Shown here one piece after another: positions 35,976 to 43,718 of a DNA stretch of 64,000 bases. The DNA comes from UBA8231 sp036011085. GTDB taxonomy: Bacteria; Latescibacterota; UBA2968; UBA8231. The translations under genes and the position numbers were made by a program. The stretch's first letter is position 1, and the number at the start of each line of letters is the position of its first letter. The stretch covers positions 1 through 64,000 of the forward strand of contig DASCMS010000129.1 in assembly GCA_036011085.1 (NCBI GenBank). Reading direction: 5' to 3'. The notes below the pieces were generated by a model. The model had not been told where the DNA came from. It worked only from the letters and a program-made list of their open reading frames with translations, and searched no databases.

Positions 35976-36070
35976 CCGGGGCGAGGACAAAGAGCCTGTT
36001 TCATCTGCTGGCGAGTCTCGCCCTCGTCGCCGCGACCCTTCTGGGAGCACGACGATTCGGCACTCGAAGA

Positions 36071-36865
36071 GTGGCACTGGCAGCCTGTCTGCCGCTGCTG
36101 GTGTCGTTCGTGGCACCCTTCCAGTGGATTCTGTTGTCCGGCCTGGCACCGGCACCCCTCATCGGGTTGCTGGCGGCAGTGCAGGTCGAGCGCGGCCGGG
36201 GTTACGGCGAGACACTTATCGCCGCCTCGCTGCCGGGGGGATTGCTGGCCCTCTTCCTGCTGTTCGGCCTGCGCGGCGAATCGTGGGAGCGAGGAGATTT
36301 CGTCGAGGGTGTGACGAGGTCCCTCGAAGAGGTAGCTGCTGGCGCGCAGTTGCCCGACACCGAGCAGCTGACGCAACTGATCGAGCTGACGTTGAAGCTC
36401 CTGCCGGGTATGGCCTTCGTGTCACTGTTGCTCGTTGCCGTGCTCGGGTACCGGGTGGCACAAGGGGTGGGGGAGCGTATCGGCCAGCCTCTGCCTCCGG
36501 CGGCCCCGGTGCGCTGCTGGCGACTGTGGGAGTCGTTCATCTGGGCACTCATCGCGTCCCTCGCCGGACTGTTGGTCGGCGGTGGCCTTGTGCGCGACCT
36601 GGCGATCAATGTAGCCCTCGTGCTCGGCTTGCTCTACGCAGCACAAGGGTTGGCGCTGATCCGTCATCTGATGTGGCGACTCGGCGTGCAGCGGTTTCTG
36701 GAGGTACTGGTGTACATGTTGTTGGCGTTCACATCGGGCCTGTCACTGATGTTCCTGGTGCTGCTGGGACTCGGAGACACCTGGTTCGACTGGCGCCGTA
36801 TCGGTCATAGAAAAGACGAACCGCCGCCCGCTAACGGGGGCCCCGATCAGGAGATCGACACGTGA
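36071..36865 (+). CDS. DUF2232-like polytopic membrane protein
   Basis: A hydrophobic protein of at least 264 residues with about seven helices, in the position between rpsF and rplI where DUF2232 (YybS-like) proteins often lie. The GTG at 36071 is the first standard start, but the frame is open back to near the rpsF stop and codes for a hydrophobic segment with a basic end (LFHLLASLALVAATLLGARR). This looks like the true first helix, starting perhaps at CTG 35996 behind GAGG. The 3' end overlaps rplI by four bases (GTGA). Function unknown. Confidence 0.75.
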   Translation: MALAACLPLLVSFVAPFQWILLSGLAPAPLIGLLAAVQVERGRGYGETLIAASLPGGLLALFLLFGLRGESWERGDFVEGVTRSLEEVAAGAQLPDTEQLTQLIELTLKLLPGMAFVSLLLVAVLGYRVAQGVGERIGQPLPPAAPVRCWRLWESFIWALIASLAGLLVGGGLVRDLAINVALVLGLLYAAQGLALIRHLMWRLGVQRFLEVLVYMLLAFTSGLSLMFLVLLGLGDTWFDWRRIGHRKDEPPPANGGPDQEIDT

Positions 36866-37305
36866 AGGTGATTTTGCTCAGAGACATCAACTCCGTGGGC
36901 AGTGCTGGCGAGATCGTCAGCGTCGCCAACGGCTATGCCCGCAATTTCCTGATTCCAAAACGCCAGGCCTTGTTGGCTACCGATGCCAACGTGGCGCAGT
37001 TCGAGTCACAGCGCCGCCAGCACGAGGCTGTGGCTGAGCGTGACAAGCGTACCGCCGAGACCCAGGCTGCGGCGTTGGAGAAGGCATCGCTCACGGCGAC
37101 GGTCAAGGTCGGCGAAGGGGATCGCCTGTTTGGTTCCGTGACGACGCAGAATATCGCCGAACTGCTCAAGGAACAGGGTCACGAAATCGATCGGCGCAAG
37201 ATCGAGCTCGAGGAGCCGATCCGCGCCTTGGGGGTCTACAGCCTGCCCATCCAGCTGGAGCATGATGTAACAGCGACTGTGAAGCTCTGGGTGGTCAAGG
37301 AATAG
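36862..37305 (+). CDS. rplI: 50S ribosomal protein L9
   Basis: A 147-residue L9: N-terminal rRNA-binding domain (VILLRDINSVGSAGEIVSVA, NGYARNFLIPKRQAL), a long connecting helix at about 45-75 and the C-terminal domain (LFGSVTTQNIAELL). Start GTG overlaps the stop of the membrane-protein gene. Length and motifs are normal. A palindrome follows 26 bases after the stop codon. Confidence 0.96.
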   Translation: MKVILLRDINSVGSAGEIVSVANGYARNFLIPKRQALLATDANVAQFESQRRQHEAVAERDKRTAETQAAALEKASLTATVKVGEGDRLFGSVTTQNIAELLKEQGHEIDRRKIELEEPIRALGVYSLPIQLEHDVTATVKLWVVKE

Positions 37306-37330
37306 GGAACGTCGCTACGCTCCGTTCTTG

Positions 37331-37353
37331 CGGCAACGCCTGCGGCGTTGCCG
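37331..37353. repeat. Perfect palindrome downstream of rplI (REP-like)
   Basis: CGGCAACGCC-TGC-GGCGTTGCCG: a perfect 10-bp GC-rich inverted repeat with a 3-base loop. A weaker inverted pair (gaacg/cgttc) lies just before it at 37307-37328. No T-run follows. It may be a terminator without U-tract, an mRNA 3'-end stabiliser or a copy of a dispersed repetitive palindrome; I found no second copy in this window. Confidence 0.55.
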
Positions 37354-37441
37354 ACCGGTGGTTCAGGCTGCTGACAGAAACTACCATCCCGATCGGTTTC
37401 TCAGGCGTCGTACTCCGGGTTCCGCTGTCCACGGAGTCGTC

Positions 37442-38314
37442 ATGCGAATGATCTGTCTGCTGTTCCTCCTCGCCTTCCTGGCCGCCTGTAGACCCGACGG
37501 CCCGCCCCCCGGGCCTTTCGAGCAGGCCGAGGCCAAGGCCTGGCGCGCCGTCAATCGCAGCCACAGTGGTGATGACGGCATCTTCGTGCAGGCGACGTGG
37601 CGTACGTTCGCCTACGAGATATCCCGCATCTACTCCGAATCGGAGCAGGCCGGACTGCATCAGGATCAGGTCGACAGCCGCCTGCGCGAGTTCGTCTACG
37701 CCTTCATCGATGGTCGCTATCCAGCCGAAAATGGCACGGATATCAACAATCTCTACTTCCAGTACCTGATCTACGTCGATCCTGGCTTCGATCCGACGAA
37801 TCCCATCGAGAAGTCCCAGTTCGACGCCTGGCGCGCCGAGTATGTGCGGCGACTGTTCGGCATCGTTCGTGACCGCAAGTTTCCGCTGCTGCGGCCCGGC
37901 TATGATGGCCGTTGGGGGAACACTCTCTACAGCCGTCTCGTGTTCACCATCTACATCGACGGCGAAGACTCCGGTCTGCATCCTCGACTCGACGATATCG
38001 GTGATCACACGTTTCTGGTGGACGAAGAGGGCGAGCGCTACGCTCCCAGCGGTACGGCTGGGCCGTATCCGTACGAGTTCGACCGGCCGCACCACGATCA
38101 CCTGCAGAAGACGGCGGTGTACCGTCTGTTCTTCCCCAACCGGAAGGCTGATCGCAAGACGGCGATCGTCGGTGACAGCGCGACGGAGTTGTCCCTCGTG
38201 ATCGAAGGCTTCGGAGACGTTGCCGAGCGCCGTATGACGTGGTCGCTGCCTCTGGTCTATCCGGAGGTGGCCACACGACGGCTGGTTCCTGACGCCACAG
38301 ATCTGCCACAGTAG
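37442..38314 (+). CDS. Lipoprotein of unknown function
   Basis: A 290-residue predicted lipoprotein with signal MRMICLLFLLAFLAAC (Cys16). The mature part is a mixed alpha/beta domain, acidic and aromatic-rich, including a stretch RLVFTIYIDGEDSGLHPRLDDI and a His-rich RPHHDHLQK. I recognise no family; the last third (DHTFLVDEEGERYAP) has the look of an Ig-like or DUF4352-type fold, which is a guess. The ATG at 37442 is chosen for the signal peptide; the frame is open before it. Confidence 0.7.
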   Translation: MRMICLLFLLAFLAACRPDGPPPGPFEQAEAKAWRAVNRSHSGDDGIFVQATWRTFAYEISRIYSESEQAGLHQDQVDSRLREFVYAFIDGRYPAENGTDINNLYFQYLIYVDPGFDPTNPIEKSQFDAWRAEYVRRLFGIVRDRKFPLLRPGYDGRWGNTLYSRLVFTIYIDGEDSGLHPRLDDIGDHTFLVDEEGERYAPSGTAGPYPYEFDRPHHDHLQKTAVYRLFFPNRKADRKTAIVGDSATELSLVIEGFGDVAERRMTWSLPLVYPEVATRRLVPDATDLPQ

Positions 38315-38368
38315 AGGTGACCCGCAGGCGGTCTTGACGCGTCGGCTCCCAGCCGTTACCTCTAAGCC

Positions 38369-38410
38369 ACTCTCCCAAACGCACTCCCACTCCTACTCCC
38401 AATCCCAACG
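38369..38410. repeat. Pyrimidine-rich (ACTCCC)n-like microsatellite
   Basis: Imperfect repeats of a six-base unit (cactcccactcctactccc core) in the gap between two genes. If translated from an upstream TTG this would give an odd Ser/His-rich leader, which is one reason to place the following gene start after it. Confidence 0.6.
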
Positions 38411-38426
38411 GACCCGGACACGCACC

Positions 38427-38948
38427 GTGATATGGGTTTTCGCAGTCGTCGTCGTCGGGCTCATCGCCGTGCTCGCCGAACTTCTGCTCAGCTACCAGAA
38501 GCGCGCCAGCGACCTGCGAACCAAGCAGGATCCTTTTCGGCGTCGGATCCGGGCCCATGCCACGGCGATGCAGGATGCCATGGGTGGCATCCAGGGCGTC
38601 GCCACCGAACAGATCGCCGACTTCACGACCGAACTGCAGGCTCTGGCCAAGCGGGCCGAAGAACTTCGCGAAGAGTTGCTGCGACTCGAACGCCAGGTGT
38701 TCGGTGAAGGGGGAGCCGCTGCGGCCGAAAAGGAGGACGTCATCGAGGACGGCGATGAGGATGCCGGCAAGGTTGACGCCGAGGACACTCCGGAGGACAA
38801 GATCCGCGAGGCCCAGGATTTCATCCGGGCCGAGGTGGACGGACATCGACTGAGCCTGCAACGCGATGTTGAGGTCGTGCGACGAACGCTGTCTCTGCTC
38901 GAATCGAAGCTGCGGCGCGCCCCGGCGGTTGGCGAAAAAAAGAACTAG
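38427..38948 (+). CDS. Single-pass membrane coiled-coil protein
   Basis: About 173 residues from GTG 38427: one transmembrane helix at the very start (IWVFAVVVVGLIAVLAELLL), then a long charged helical region with heptad-like Leu (LAKRAEELREELLRLERQVF), an acidic Glu/Asp-rich hinge and a second helix. A TTG at 38334 would add 31 residues coded by the microsatellite. No family recognised. Followed by a second small helix-plus-coiled-coil protein, so the two may form a complex. Confidence 0.6.
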   Translation: MIWVFAVVVVGLIAVLAELLLSYQKRASDLRTKQDPFRRRIRAHATAMQDAMGGIQGVATEQIADFTTELQALAKRAEELREELLRLERQVFGEGGAAAAEKEDVIEDGDEDAGKVDAEDTPEDKIREAQDFIRAEVDGHRLSLQRDVEVVRRTLSLLESKLRRAPAVGEKKN

Positions 38949-38951
38949 CCG

Positions 38952-39158
38952 GTGCTCGAAGGACTTCTCATCGGCGGCGTAGCGCTCATCATCGTCAACC
39001 TCGTGGTGCGAGACCAGACGCAGTTCCGCATCAGCCGCCTGCGGGCGGAGCTGCTCGGTCTGATCTCGGAAGAGAAGCGCCTTGCCGAACGGCGGGACGA
39101 GGTGGAATTGATGGTGGCACAGATCGCCGACGCGCTCATGCGGGCAGACCGCAGGTAG
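38952..39158 (+). CDS. Small membrane coiled-coil protein, possibly interrupted by an in-frame TAG
   Basis: 68 residues from GTG at 38952: a transmembrane helix (LEGLLIGGVALIIVNLVV) and a coiled coil (RLRAELLGLISEEKRLAERR). It starts three bases after the previous gene. After the TAG at 39156-39158 the same frame stays open to a second TAG at 39261 and continues in coiled-coil style (MQERLEEIGVMLGEA), which suggests a recent nonsense change or a separate 25-residue peptide from ATG 39186. Function unknown. Confidence 0.55.
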   Translation: MLEGLLIGGVALIIVNLVVRDQTQFRISRLRAELLGLISEEKRLAERRDEVELMVAQIADALMRADRR

Positions 39159-39279
39159 CAGTCCCTCGACCGCGGTTGCGGCACCATGCAGGAGCGCCTC
39201 GAAGAGATCGGGGTCATGCTGGGCGAAGCCCCGGCAGATGCCGATGGCGAAGACACCGAGTAGGGGTCGGGGACCCGCC

Positions 39280-40086
39280 ATGTCATCGTGTCGAACCCGC
39301 AGCGTCGAACGAACTCAGTACGAAAGTGAAGGCTATGCCACCTACCGCAGTGTCATTGATCCGGATCTGGTAGCCGAAGTCAGCGCCCATGTGGACTGGT
39401 TGCTGCAAGAGAACCCGGGACTCCGTCCCGAACAACTGCACAACAACCTGATGACGGATGATCCCTTCTGGGTGCGGCTCGTGGCCGACGCCCGACTCGT
39501 CGATGTAGCGGCGGAGTACGTCGGCGACGACGTGGCCCTGTTCGCCTCGCACTACATCTCCAAGCCGCCCGGTGACGGGCGGCCCGTGTTGTGGCACCAG
39601 GACGGCGCCTACTGGCCGCTGGAACCGATGGACGTGGTGACTCTGTGGCTGGCCATCGATCCGTCGGTGCCGGAGAATGGCTGCATGTATGTGATCCCCG
39701 GCACACAGGTGATGGACCTGCAGCAGATGCATCCCACACCAGGGGGACAGAACGTACTGGGATCGGCCATGGAAGATGACAAGGTGGACGCCGAACGCGC
39801 CATCGATATCGTCTTGCAGCCAGGGGATGTATCGGTACATCATCCGAACATCGTGCACGGCTCCAACGCCAACACATCGACGCTGCGTCGATGCGGCCTC
39901 ACGATCCGCTACATTCCCACCTCAACTCGCATCGTCTCCGACGAGAGGCGCTGGCCGAGTGCGTTTCTGCTGCGTGGTCAGCCGGTGGCGGGCGTCAACG
40001 AATATCTGCCGTGGCCGCCATACGTCGACGGTGAGCACATGCCCTTCCGCGGCTGCCACGACTGGCCCCCGACGGGCGCCGCGTAG
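39280..40086 (+). CDS. Phytanoyl-CoA dioxygenase-family protein (PhyH)
   Basis: A 268-residue Fe(II)/2-oxoglutarate dioxygenase. The iron site is visible as HQD in LWHQDGAYWPL and the distal His in IVHGSNANTS; the 2-oxoglutarate Arg is likely in RRCGLTIRYIP. These enzymes hydroxylate diverse small substrates and are greatly expanded in Poribacteria- and Latescibacteria-like genomes. The ATG at 39280 is chosen by length of the family. It converges on the Ldh2-type gene with three bases between. Confidence 0.85.
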   Translation: MSSCRTRSVERTQYESEGYATYRSVIDPDLVAEVSAHVDWLLQENPGLRPEQLHNNLMTDDPFWVRLVADARLVDVAAEYVGDDVALFASHYISKPPGDGRPVLWHQDGAYWPLEPMDVVTLWLAIDPSVPENGCMYVIPGTQVMDLQQMHPTPGGQNVLGSAMEDDKVDAERAIDIVLQPGDVSVHHPNIVHGSNANTSTLRRCGLTIRYIPTSTRIVSDERRWPSAFLLRGQPVAGVNEYLPWPPYVDGEHMPFRGCHDWPPTGAA

Positions 40087-40089
40087 CGA

Positions 40090-41166
40090 TCAGTCGCGGC
40101 GGCAGATCTCGTCTTCCCACCCCGAGGGGTCCAGACCGATTCGGGTGGCCCGTTCGCAGATTCGGTCCCAGGTTGTGTCATCGATGGGGATGCCGTGTTC
40201 ACCGCGTTCGGCGGCGTGCCGGAACTCCGGGTCGCCGGGAAGCTGGATCTCGCCGACGGCCGGGTCCACCCGGCTGGTGTGCACGTGGGCGATCAGAGCC
40301 TCCAGTTCCTCCTCATATGTTCCCTCATCGCAGAAGAAGGCAGGGTCCCAGGCGGTGAGCAGCATGCCGTTGCTGTGCATGACGGTGGCACCCGCGGCGC
40401 AGCCTTCTCCTGACAGCAGGCCGCCGAGGATCTCTACCGTCATGCTCAGACACGTGCCCTTGTAGCCGACGACGCCGCCCAGCGGCAGGATGGCGCCCTG
40501 AGGCTGGGACAGATAGTCCCCCGGGTCGGTGGTGGGCTGCCCGTGCTCGTCGATCAACCAGCCCTCAGGAACCGGTAGCCCGCGGTTGTGAGCCACGCGG
40601 ATCTTGCCTTCAGCCACGACGGAGGTCGTCATGTCGACGAGGATGGGATGCCCGGCGGATCGGGGCGCGGCAAAGGCAATGGGATTCGTGCTCAGCTTGC
40701 CGTCGATGCCGCCGAAGGGCGGGATCTGTCGTCCCAGCCGTCCGGCGTTGACGAACGCCATACCGATCAGCCCCTGGCGAGCCAAGGCCAGCGGATAGGC
40801 GCCGATGCGGCCCAGATGACAGCAGTTGCGCAGTGTCACCGTCGCGGCTCCGTGCTCCTCAACCAGACAGACAACCCTCTCCACGGCGAGTTTTCCGGCG
40901 ACGGCTCCCAAGGCTCCGCCACCGTCGAGAATAGAGGTGCAGCCGCGTTCCCGTACGACCTCGGGACGTCCCCGGGGATCGAAGGTGCCGGCACCGATCT
41001 GGTCGATGTATTCATACAGGCGCAGAGTCCCGTGGGAGTCGTGGCCGAAGAGGCTGGACTCCACCAGGTGCTCGGCTACGGCGCGGGCATCGTCGACGCC
41101 GCAGCCGGCGGCCTCGAACAGGGCACAGCCGATCCGCGTGAGGGGCTCGGGAAGGAATCGACGCAT
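40090..41166 (-). CDS. Malate/L-lactate dehydrogenase-family oxidoreductase (Ldh2)
   Basis: A 358-residue NAD(P)-dependent 2-hydroxyacid dehydrogenase of the Ldh2/YbiC/AllD type. Family signatures: SSLFGHDSHGTLRL near residue 40, the catalytic region CCHLGRIGAYPLALA near 113, STNPIAFAAP, and the C-terminal substrate lobe (GYKGTCLSMTVEIL). Members act on ureidoglycolate, malate, sulfolactate or 2,3-diketogulonate, so the substrate is open. Its start codon touches the stop of the PhyH fragment upstream. Confidence 0.9.
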   Translation of the reverse strand: MRRFLPEPLTRIGCALFEAAGCGVDDARAVAEHLVESSLFGHDSHGTLRLYEYIDQIGAGTFDPRGRPEVVRERGCTSILDGGGALGAVAGKLAVERVVCLVEEHGAATVTLRNCCHLGRIGAYPLALARQGLIGMAFVNAGRLGRQIPPFGGIDGKLSTNPIAFAAPRSAGHPILVDMTTSVVAEGKIRVAHNRGLPVPEGWLIDEHGQPTTDPGDYLSQPQGAILPLGGVVGYKGTCLSMTVEILGGLLSGEGCAAGATVMHSNGMLLTAWDPAFFCDEGTYEEELEALIAHVHTSRVDPAVGEIQLPGDPEFRHAAERGEHGIPIDDTTWDRICERATRIGLDPSGWEDEICRRD

Positions 41167-41537
41167 CAGGGCGTTGAGGCCAGGGCGCGCCCGACCTCGG
41201 CGGCAAAGGTCCCGCGTACGTCGACGCCATACTCGGCCTTGCCGCCGGTGCTGCGGGGATCTGTCACCCAGGGCCGGCGGTCCCGGTCGGGAGCGACCAG
41301 GCCATCGGGGGCGACCTCCCCGTGGAGGAAATGGAAGGCCATGCCGGCACGGTCCTGGTCGGAACGAGTGATCCCATCCCGCTCCGTGCGCACGTTGCGC
41401 ATGAGCTTCTCACGCTGAAACCGCTCCACCTCGCCAGCCAGCGCCGCGACTTCGCGCGCGTCGAAGAAACCGTCTACGGCACACCAGCCATGCTGACGGA
41501 ACCTCTGTGCGTGGTCCTGATGAATTGATGTCGTCAA
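41166..41537 (-). CDS. Truncated PhyH-like protein fused to an unrelated tail
   Basis: A 123-residue frame. Residues 1 to about 61 are the N-terminus of a PhyH-like dioxygenase (FRQHGWCAVDGFFDAREVAA, then LMRNVRTERDGITRS). The rest (from about residue 62, near 41350) does not continue the family: the HxD iron site and double-stranded beta helix are missing. The tail ends with DVRGTFAAEVGRALAS, which looks like the C-terminus of another enzyme. I read this as a deletion scar joining two genes in frame. It is probably non-functional as a dioxygenase. Confidence 0.5.
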   Translation of the reverse strand: MTTSIHQDHAQRFRQHGWCAVDGFFDAREVAALAGEVERFQREKLMRNVRTERDGITRSDQDRAGMAFHFLHGEVAPDGLVAPDRDRRPWVTDPRSTGGKAEYGVDVRGTFAAEVGRALASTP

Positions 41538-41693
41538 CAGTTCGGCCCGCGGCGCGATGGATTACAGAGCAGACCGCCCATGATACGAGCGCCCTGCGGC
41601 GGGAGCAACCTGTCTTGCAGTACAGGGGGCACCTTCTTACCCTATAAGATTGGACTGAAAAGGCGAAAAATCGCACTCCGGCACCGTTTCTGA

Positions 41694-41720
41694 CCCGGTC
41701 TGACCTCAGTGCAGACCGGG
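41694..41720 (+). promoter_or_regulatory. Hairpin in the gapA leader
   Basis: A perfect 9-bp inverted repeat, CCCGGTCTG (41694-41702) and CAGACCGGG (41712-41720), with a 9-base spacer, 39 bases before the gapA start. It could be an RNA hairpin in the 5' leader or an operator for a dimeric repressor. The 222-base gap (41538-41759) holds no gene; a TATAAG at 41643-41648 lacks a well-placed -35 box. Confidence 0.4.
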
Positions 41721-41759
41721 GGCGGTCCGTAGCATCACCTCCTACGAAGGGAACCATCC

Positions 41760-42758
41760 ATGGCTGACATTCCTGTCGGCATCAACGGCTTTGGTCGCAT
41801 CGGCCGCCTCGTGTTTCGCGCCGCCTTCAGCAAGGGCGGCTTCGACATTCGTGGCATCAACGACCTGACCGACGCCAAGACGCTCGCCCACCTGCTGAAG
41901 TACGACTCCACCCACGGTCGCTTCGACGCCGACGTCAGCACCGACGGTGACCAGCTGGTCGTCAACGGGGCAAAGATCCCCATCTGCAGCGAACGCGATC
42001 CCGCCAAGCTGCCCTGGAAGCAGGCCGGCGCCCGCGTCGTGGTCGAGTCCACGGGTTTTTTCACCGAGCGTGACAAGGCCGCTGCCCATCTCAGCGCCGG
42101 CGCCGAGAAGGTGGTTATCTCCGCGCCGGCCAAGAACGAGGACTTCACCGTCGTGCTCGGCGTCAACGACGACGGTCTCAAGCCCGAACACCAGATCGTC
42201 TCCAACGCCTCGTGTACGACGAACTGCCTGGCCCCGATGGCCAAGGTGCTGCACGAGACCTTCGGCATCGTCAAGGGGTTGATGAACACGATCCACTCCT
42301 ACACCAACGACCAGCGCATCCTCGACCTGCCGCATAGTGATCTGCGGCGGGCGCGGGCGGCTGCGGTCAACATGATCCCCACCACTACCGGAGCCGCCGC
42401 TGCCGTCGGCAAGGTGCTGCCCGAACTCAACGGCAAACTCGACGGTCTTTCGATTCGTGTGCCCACACCGGACGGATCCCTCACCGACTTTACCGTGGAG
42501 CTGGCCACAGAGGCCACCGCCGAGCAGGTGAACGCCGCCTTCGAGAAGGCCGCCGCTGCCGGATTGAAGGGTATACTTGAGTACTCCGAGGACCCCCTGG
42601 TGCTGCAGGACATCGTCGGCAATCCGGCCTCCTGCGTATTTGATGCTGGCTCGACGAATGTGGTCGGGGGTAACTTGGTGAAGGTGCTGGGTTGGTATGA
42701 CAACGAGTGGGGGTACGCCAATCGTTGTGTGGATCTGATCCCGAAACTGATCAGTTGA
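41760..42758 (+). CDS. gapA: Glyceraldehyde-3-phosphate dehydrogenase, type I
   Basis: A 332-residue glycolytic enzyme. NAD-binding GINGFGRIGR at residues 7-16, catalytic Cys in SNASCTTNC near residue 155, the C-terminal GWYDNEWGYANR signature. Residue after the second strand (INDLTD) has Asp, favouring NAD over NADP. First gene of a likely unit with the FGE-like gene 10 bases downstream. GAAGGGA lies nine bases before the ATG; a hairpin stands in the leader. Confidence 0.96.
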   Translation: MADIPVGINGFGRIGRLVFRAAFSKGGFDIRGINDLTDAKTLAHLLKYDSTHGRFDADVSTDGDQLVVNGAKIPICSERDPAKLPWKQAGARVVVESTGFFTERDKAAAHLSAGAEKVVISAPAKNEDFTVVLGVNDDGLKPEHQIVSNASCTTNCLAPMAKVLHETFGIVKGLMNTIHSYTNDQRILDLPHSDLRRARAAAVNMIPTTTGAAAAVGKVLPELNGKLDGLSIRVPTPDGSLTDFTVELATEATAEQVNAAFEKAAAAGLKGILEYSEDPLVLQDIVGNPASCVFDAGSTNVVGGNLVKVLGWYDNEWGYANRCVDLIPKLIS

Positions 42759-42768
42759 GGAGTCTCGT

Positions 42769-43713
42769 ATGGGCGACAATAGCTGGTTCTACTGGATCCT
42801 GACATGCGTCATCAGCCTGTATTTTGTCATGCTGTTGCTGGATTTCAACAAACCCTCCAAGAAGCTGATGGAGCAGATCGACCATCAGGAGGGTCGCAAA
42901 CGCGACATGACGACGCGGCTGGCTAAGTTGCAGGAGGATATCGTCCAGATCAAGAGTCGATCCGAAGATCAGGATCTGCAGCTGGAAGATTTCGAGCAAC
43001 GACGCAAGGACCTGCTGCCCGAGGCCAACAAGCGACGTATGATCGAGATTCCCGGGGGCCAGTTCACCATGGGCGGCAGCCAGGAGGACAGCCCTGACTC
43101 GGAACGGCCCGCGCACCCGGTGAACGTCTCGACCTGCCACATCGACGCCTATCCGGTGACCAATCAGGACTACCGCGAGTTCGTCAACTGCACCGGCCAC
43201 AAAACGCCCATTCACTGGCAGCGGGGAACCTATCCCACGGGCTTGGCCCGCCACCCGGTGGTCAACGTGTCCTACCAGGATGCCAAGACCTATGCCGACT
43301 GGATGGGAGCGCGCTTGCCCACTGAAGCCGAATGGGAGAAAGCGGCAAGAGGGACTGACGAACGTCTCTACCCGTGGGGCAGCCGTTTCGTCGACGATCG
43401 CTGCAATTCCAACAACGTTGTGGGCGCCACGCTGATGGTCGATGAATATCCCCTGGGGCGCAGCCCGTACGGCGTGTGGGACATGTCGGGTAACGTCTAC
43501 GAGTGGTGTGAGGACTACTACGACGAGGACTACTACAAGTACAGTCCGGCCACCAATCCGCGCGGTCCCGAAGGTGGCCAGGAACGCGTGATCCGCGGTG
43601 GGTTCTTCTCTGAAACACGGCCGAACGTGCGCACTACACACCGTTCCAGCGCGCCCGAGGGCCACACGCGTGAGAACGTGGGCTTCCGCCTTGGTCTGTC
43701 GGGTGAAGGCTGA
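42769..43713 (+). CDS. Membrane-anchored FGE-sulfatase-domain (SUMF1-fold) protein lacking catalytic cysteines
   Basis: 314 residues: a transmembrane helix (about 6-26), a coiled coil (about 32-85) and a complete FGE-fold domain from MIEIPGGQFTMGGSQEDSPD (about 90) to ENVGFRLG. True formylglycine-generating enzymes have two cysteines in RGGSxxCxxxxC near the end; here this reads RGGFFSETRPNVRT, so the copper/cysteine site is absent. It is therefore probably a binding or structural protein, or another enzyme of this fold, and not the maturase of the sulfatases in this window. GAGGAG lies seven bases before the ATG. Followed after five bases by a DtxR-like regulator. Confidence 0.88.
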   Translation: MGDNSWFYWILTCVISLYFVMLLLDFNKPSKKLMEQIDHQEGRKRDMTTRLAKLQEDIVQIKSRSEDQDLQLEDFEQRRKDLLPEANKRRMIEIPGGQFTMGGSQEDSPDSERPAHPVNVSTCHIDAYPVTNQDYREFVNCTGHKTPIHWQRGTYPTGLARHPVVNVSYQDAKTYADWMGARLPTEAEWEKAARGTDERLYPWGSRFVDDRCNSNNVVGATLMVDEYPLGRSPYGVWDMSGNVYEWCEDYYDEDYYKYSPATNPRGPEGGQERVIRGGFFSETRPNVRTTHRSSAPEGHTRENVGFRLGLSGEG

Positions 43714-43718
43714 GTTCT

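Noticed and set aside
41615..41648. TTGCAG / TATAAG as the gapA promoter
   Set aside because: The spacing is 22 bases, too long for a sigma-70 promoter; kept only as a weak -10 candidate.
42769..43713. Functional formylglycine-generating enzyme for the nearby sulfatases
   Set aside because: Both catalytic cysteines are absent in the RGGFFSETRPNVRT segment.
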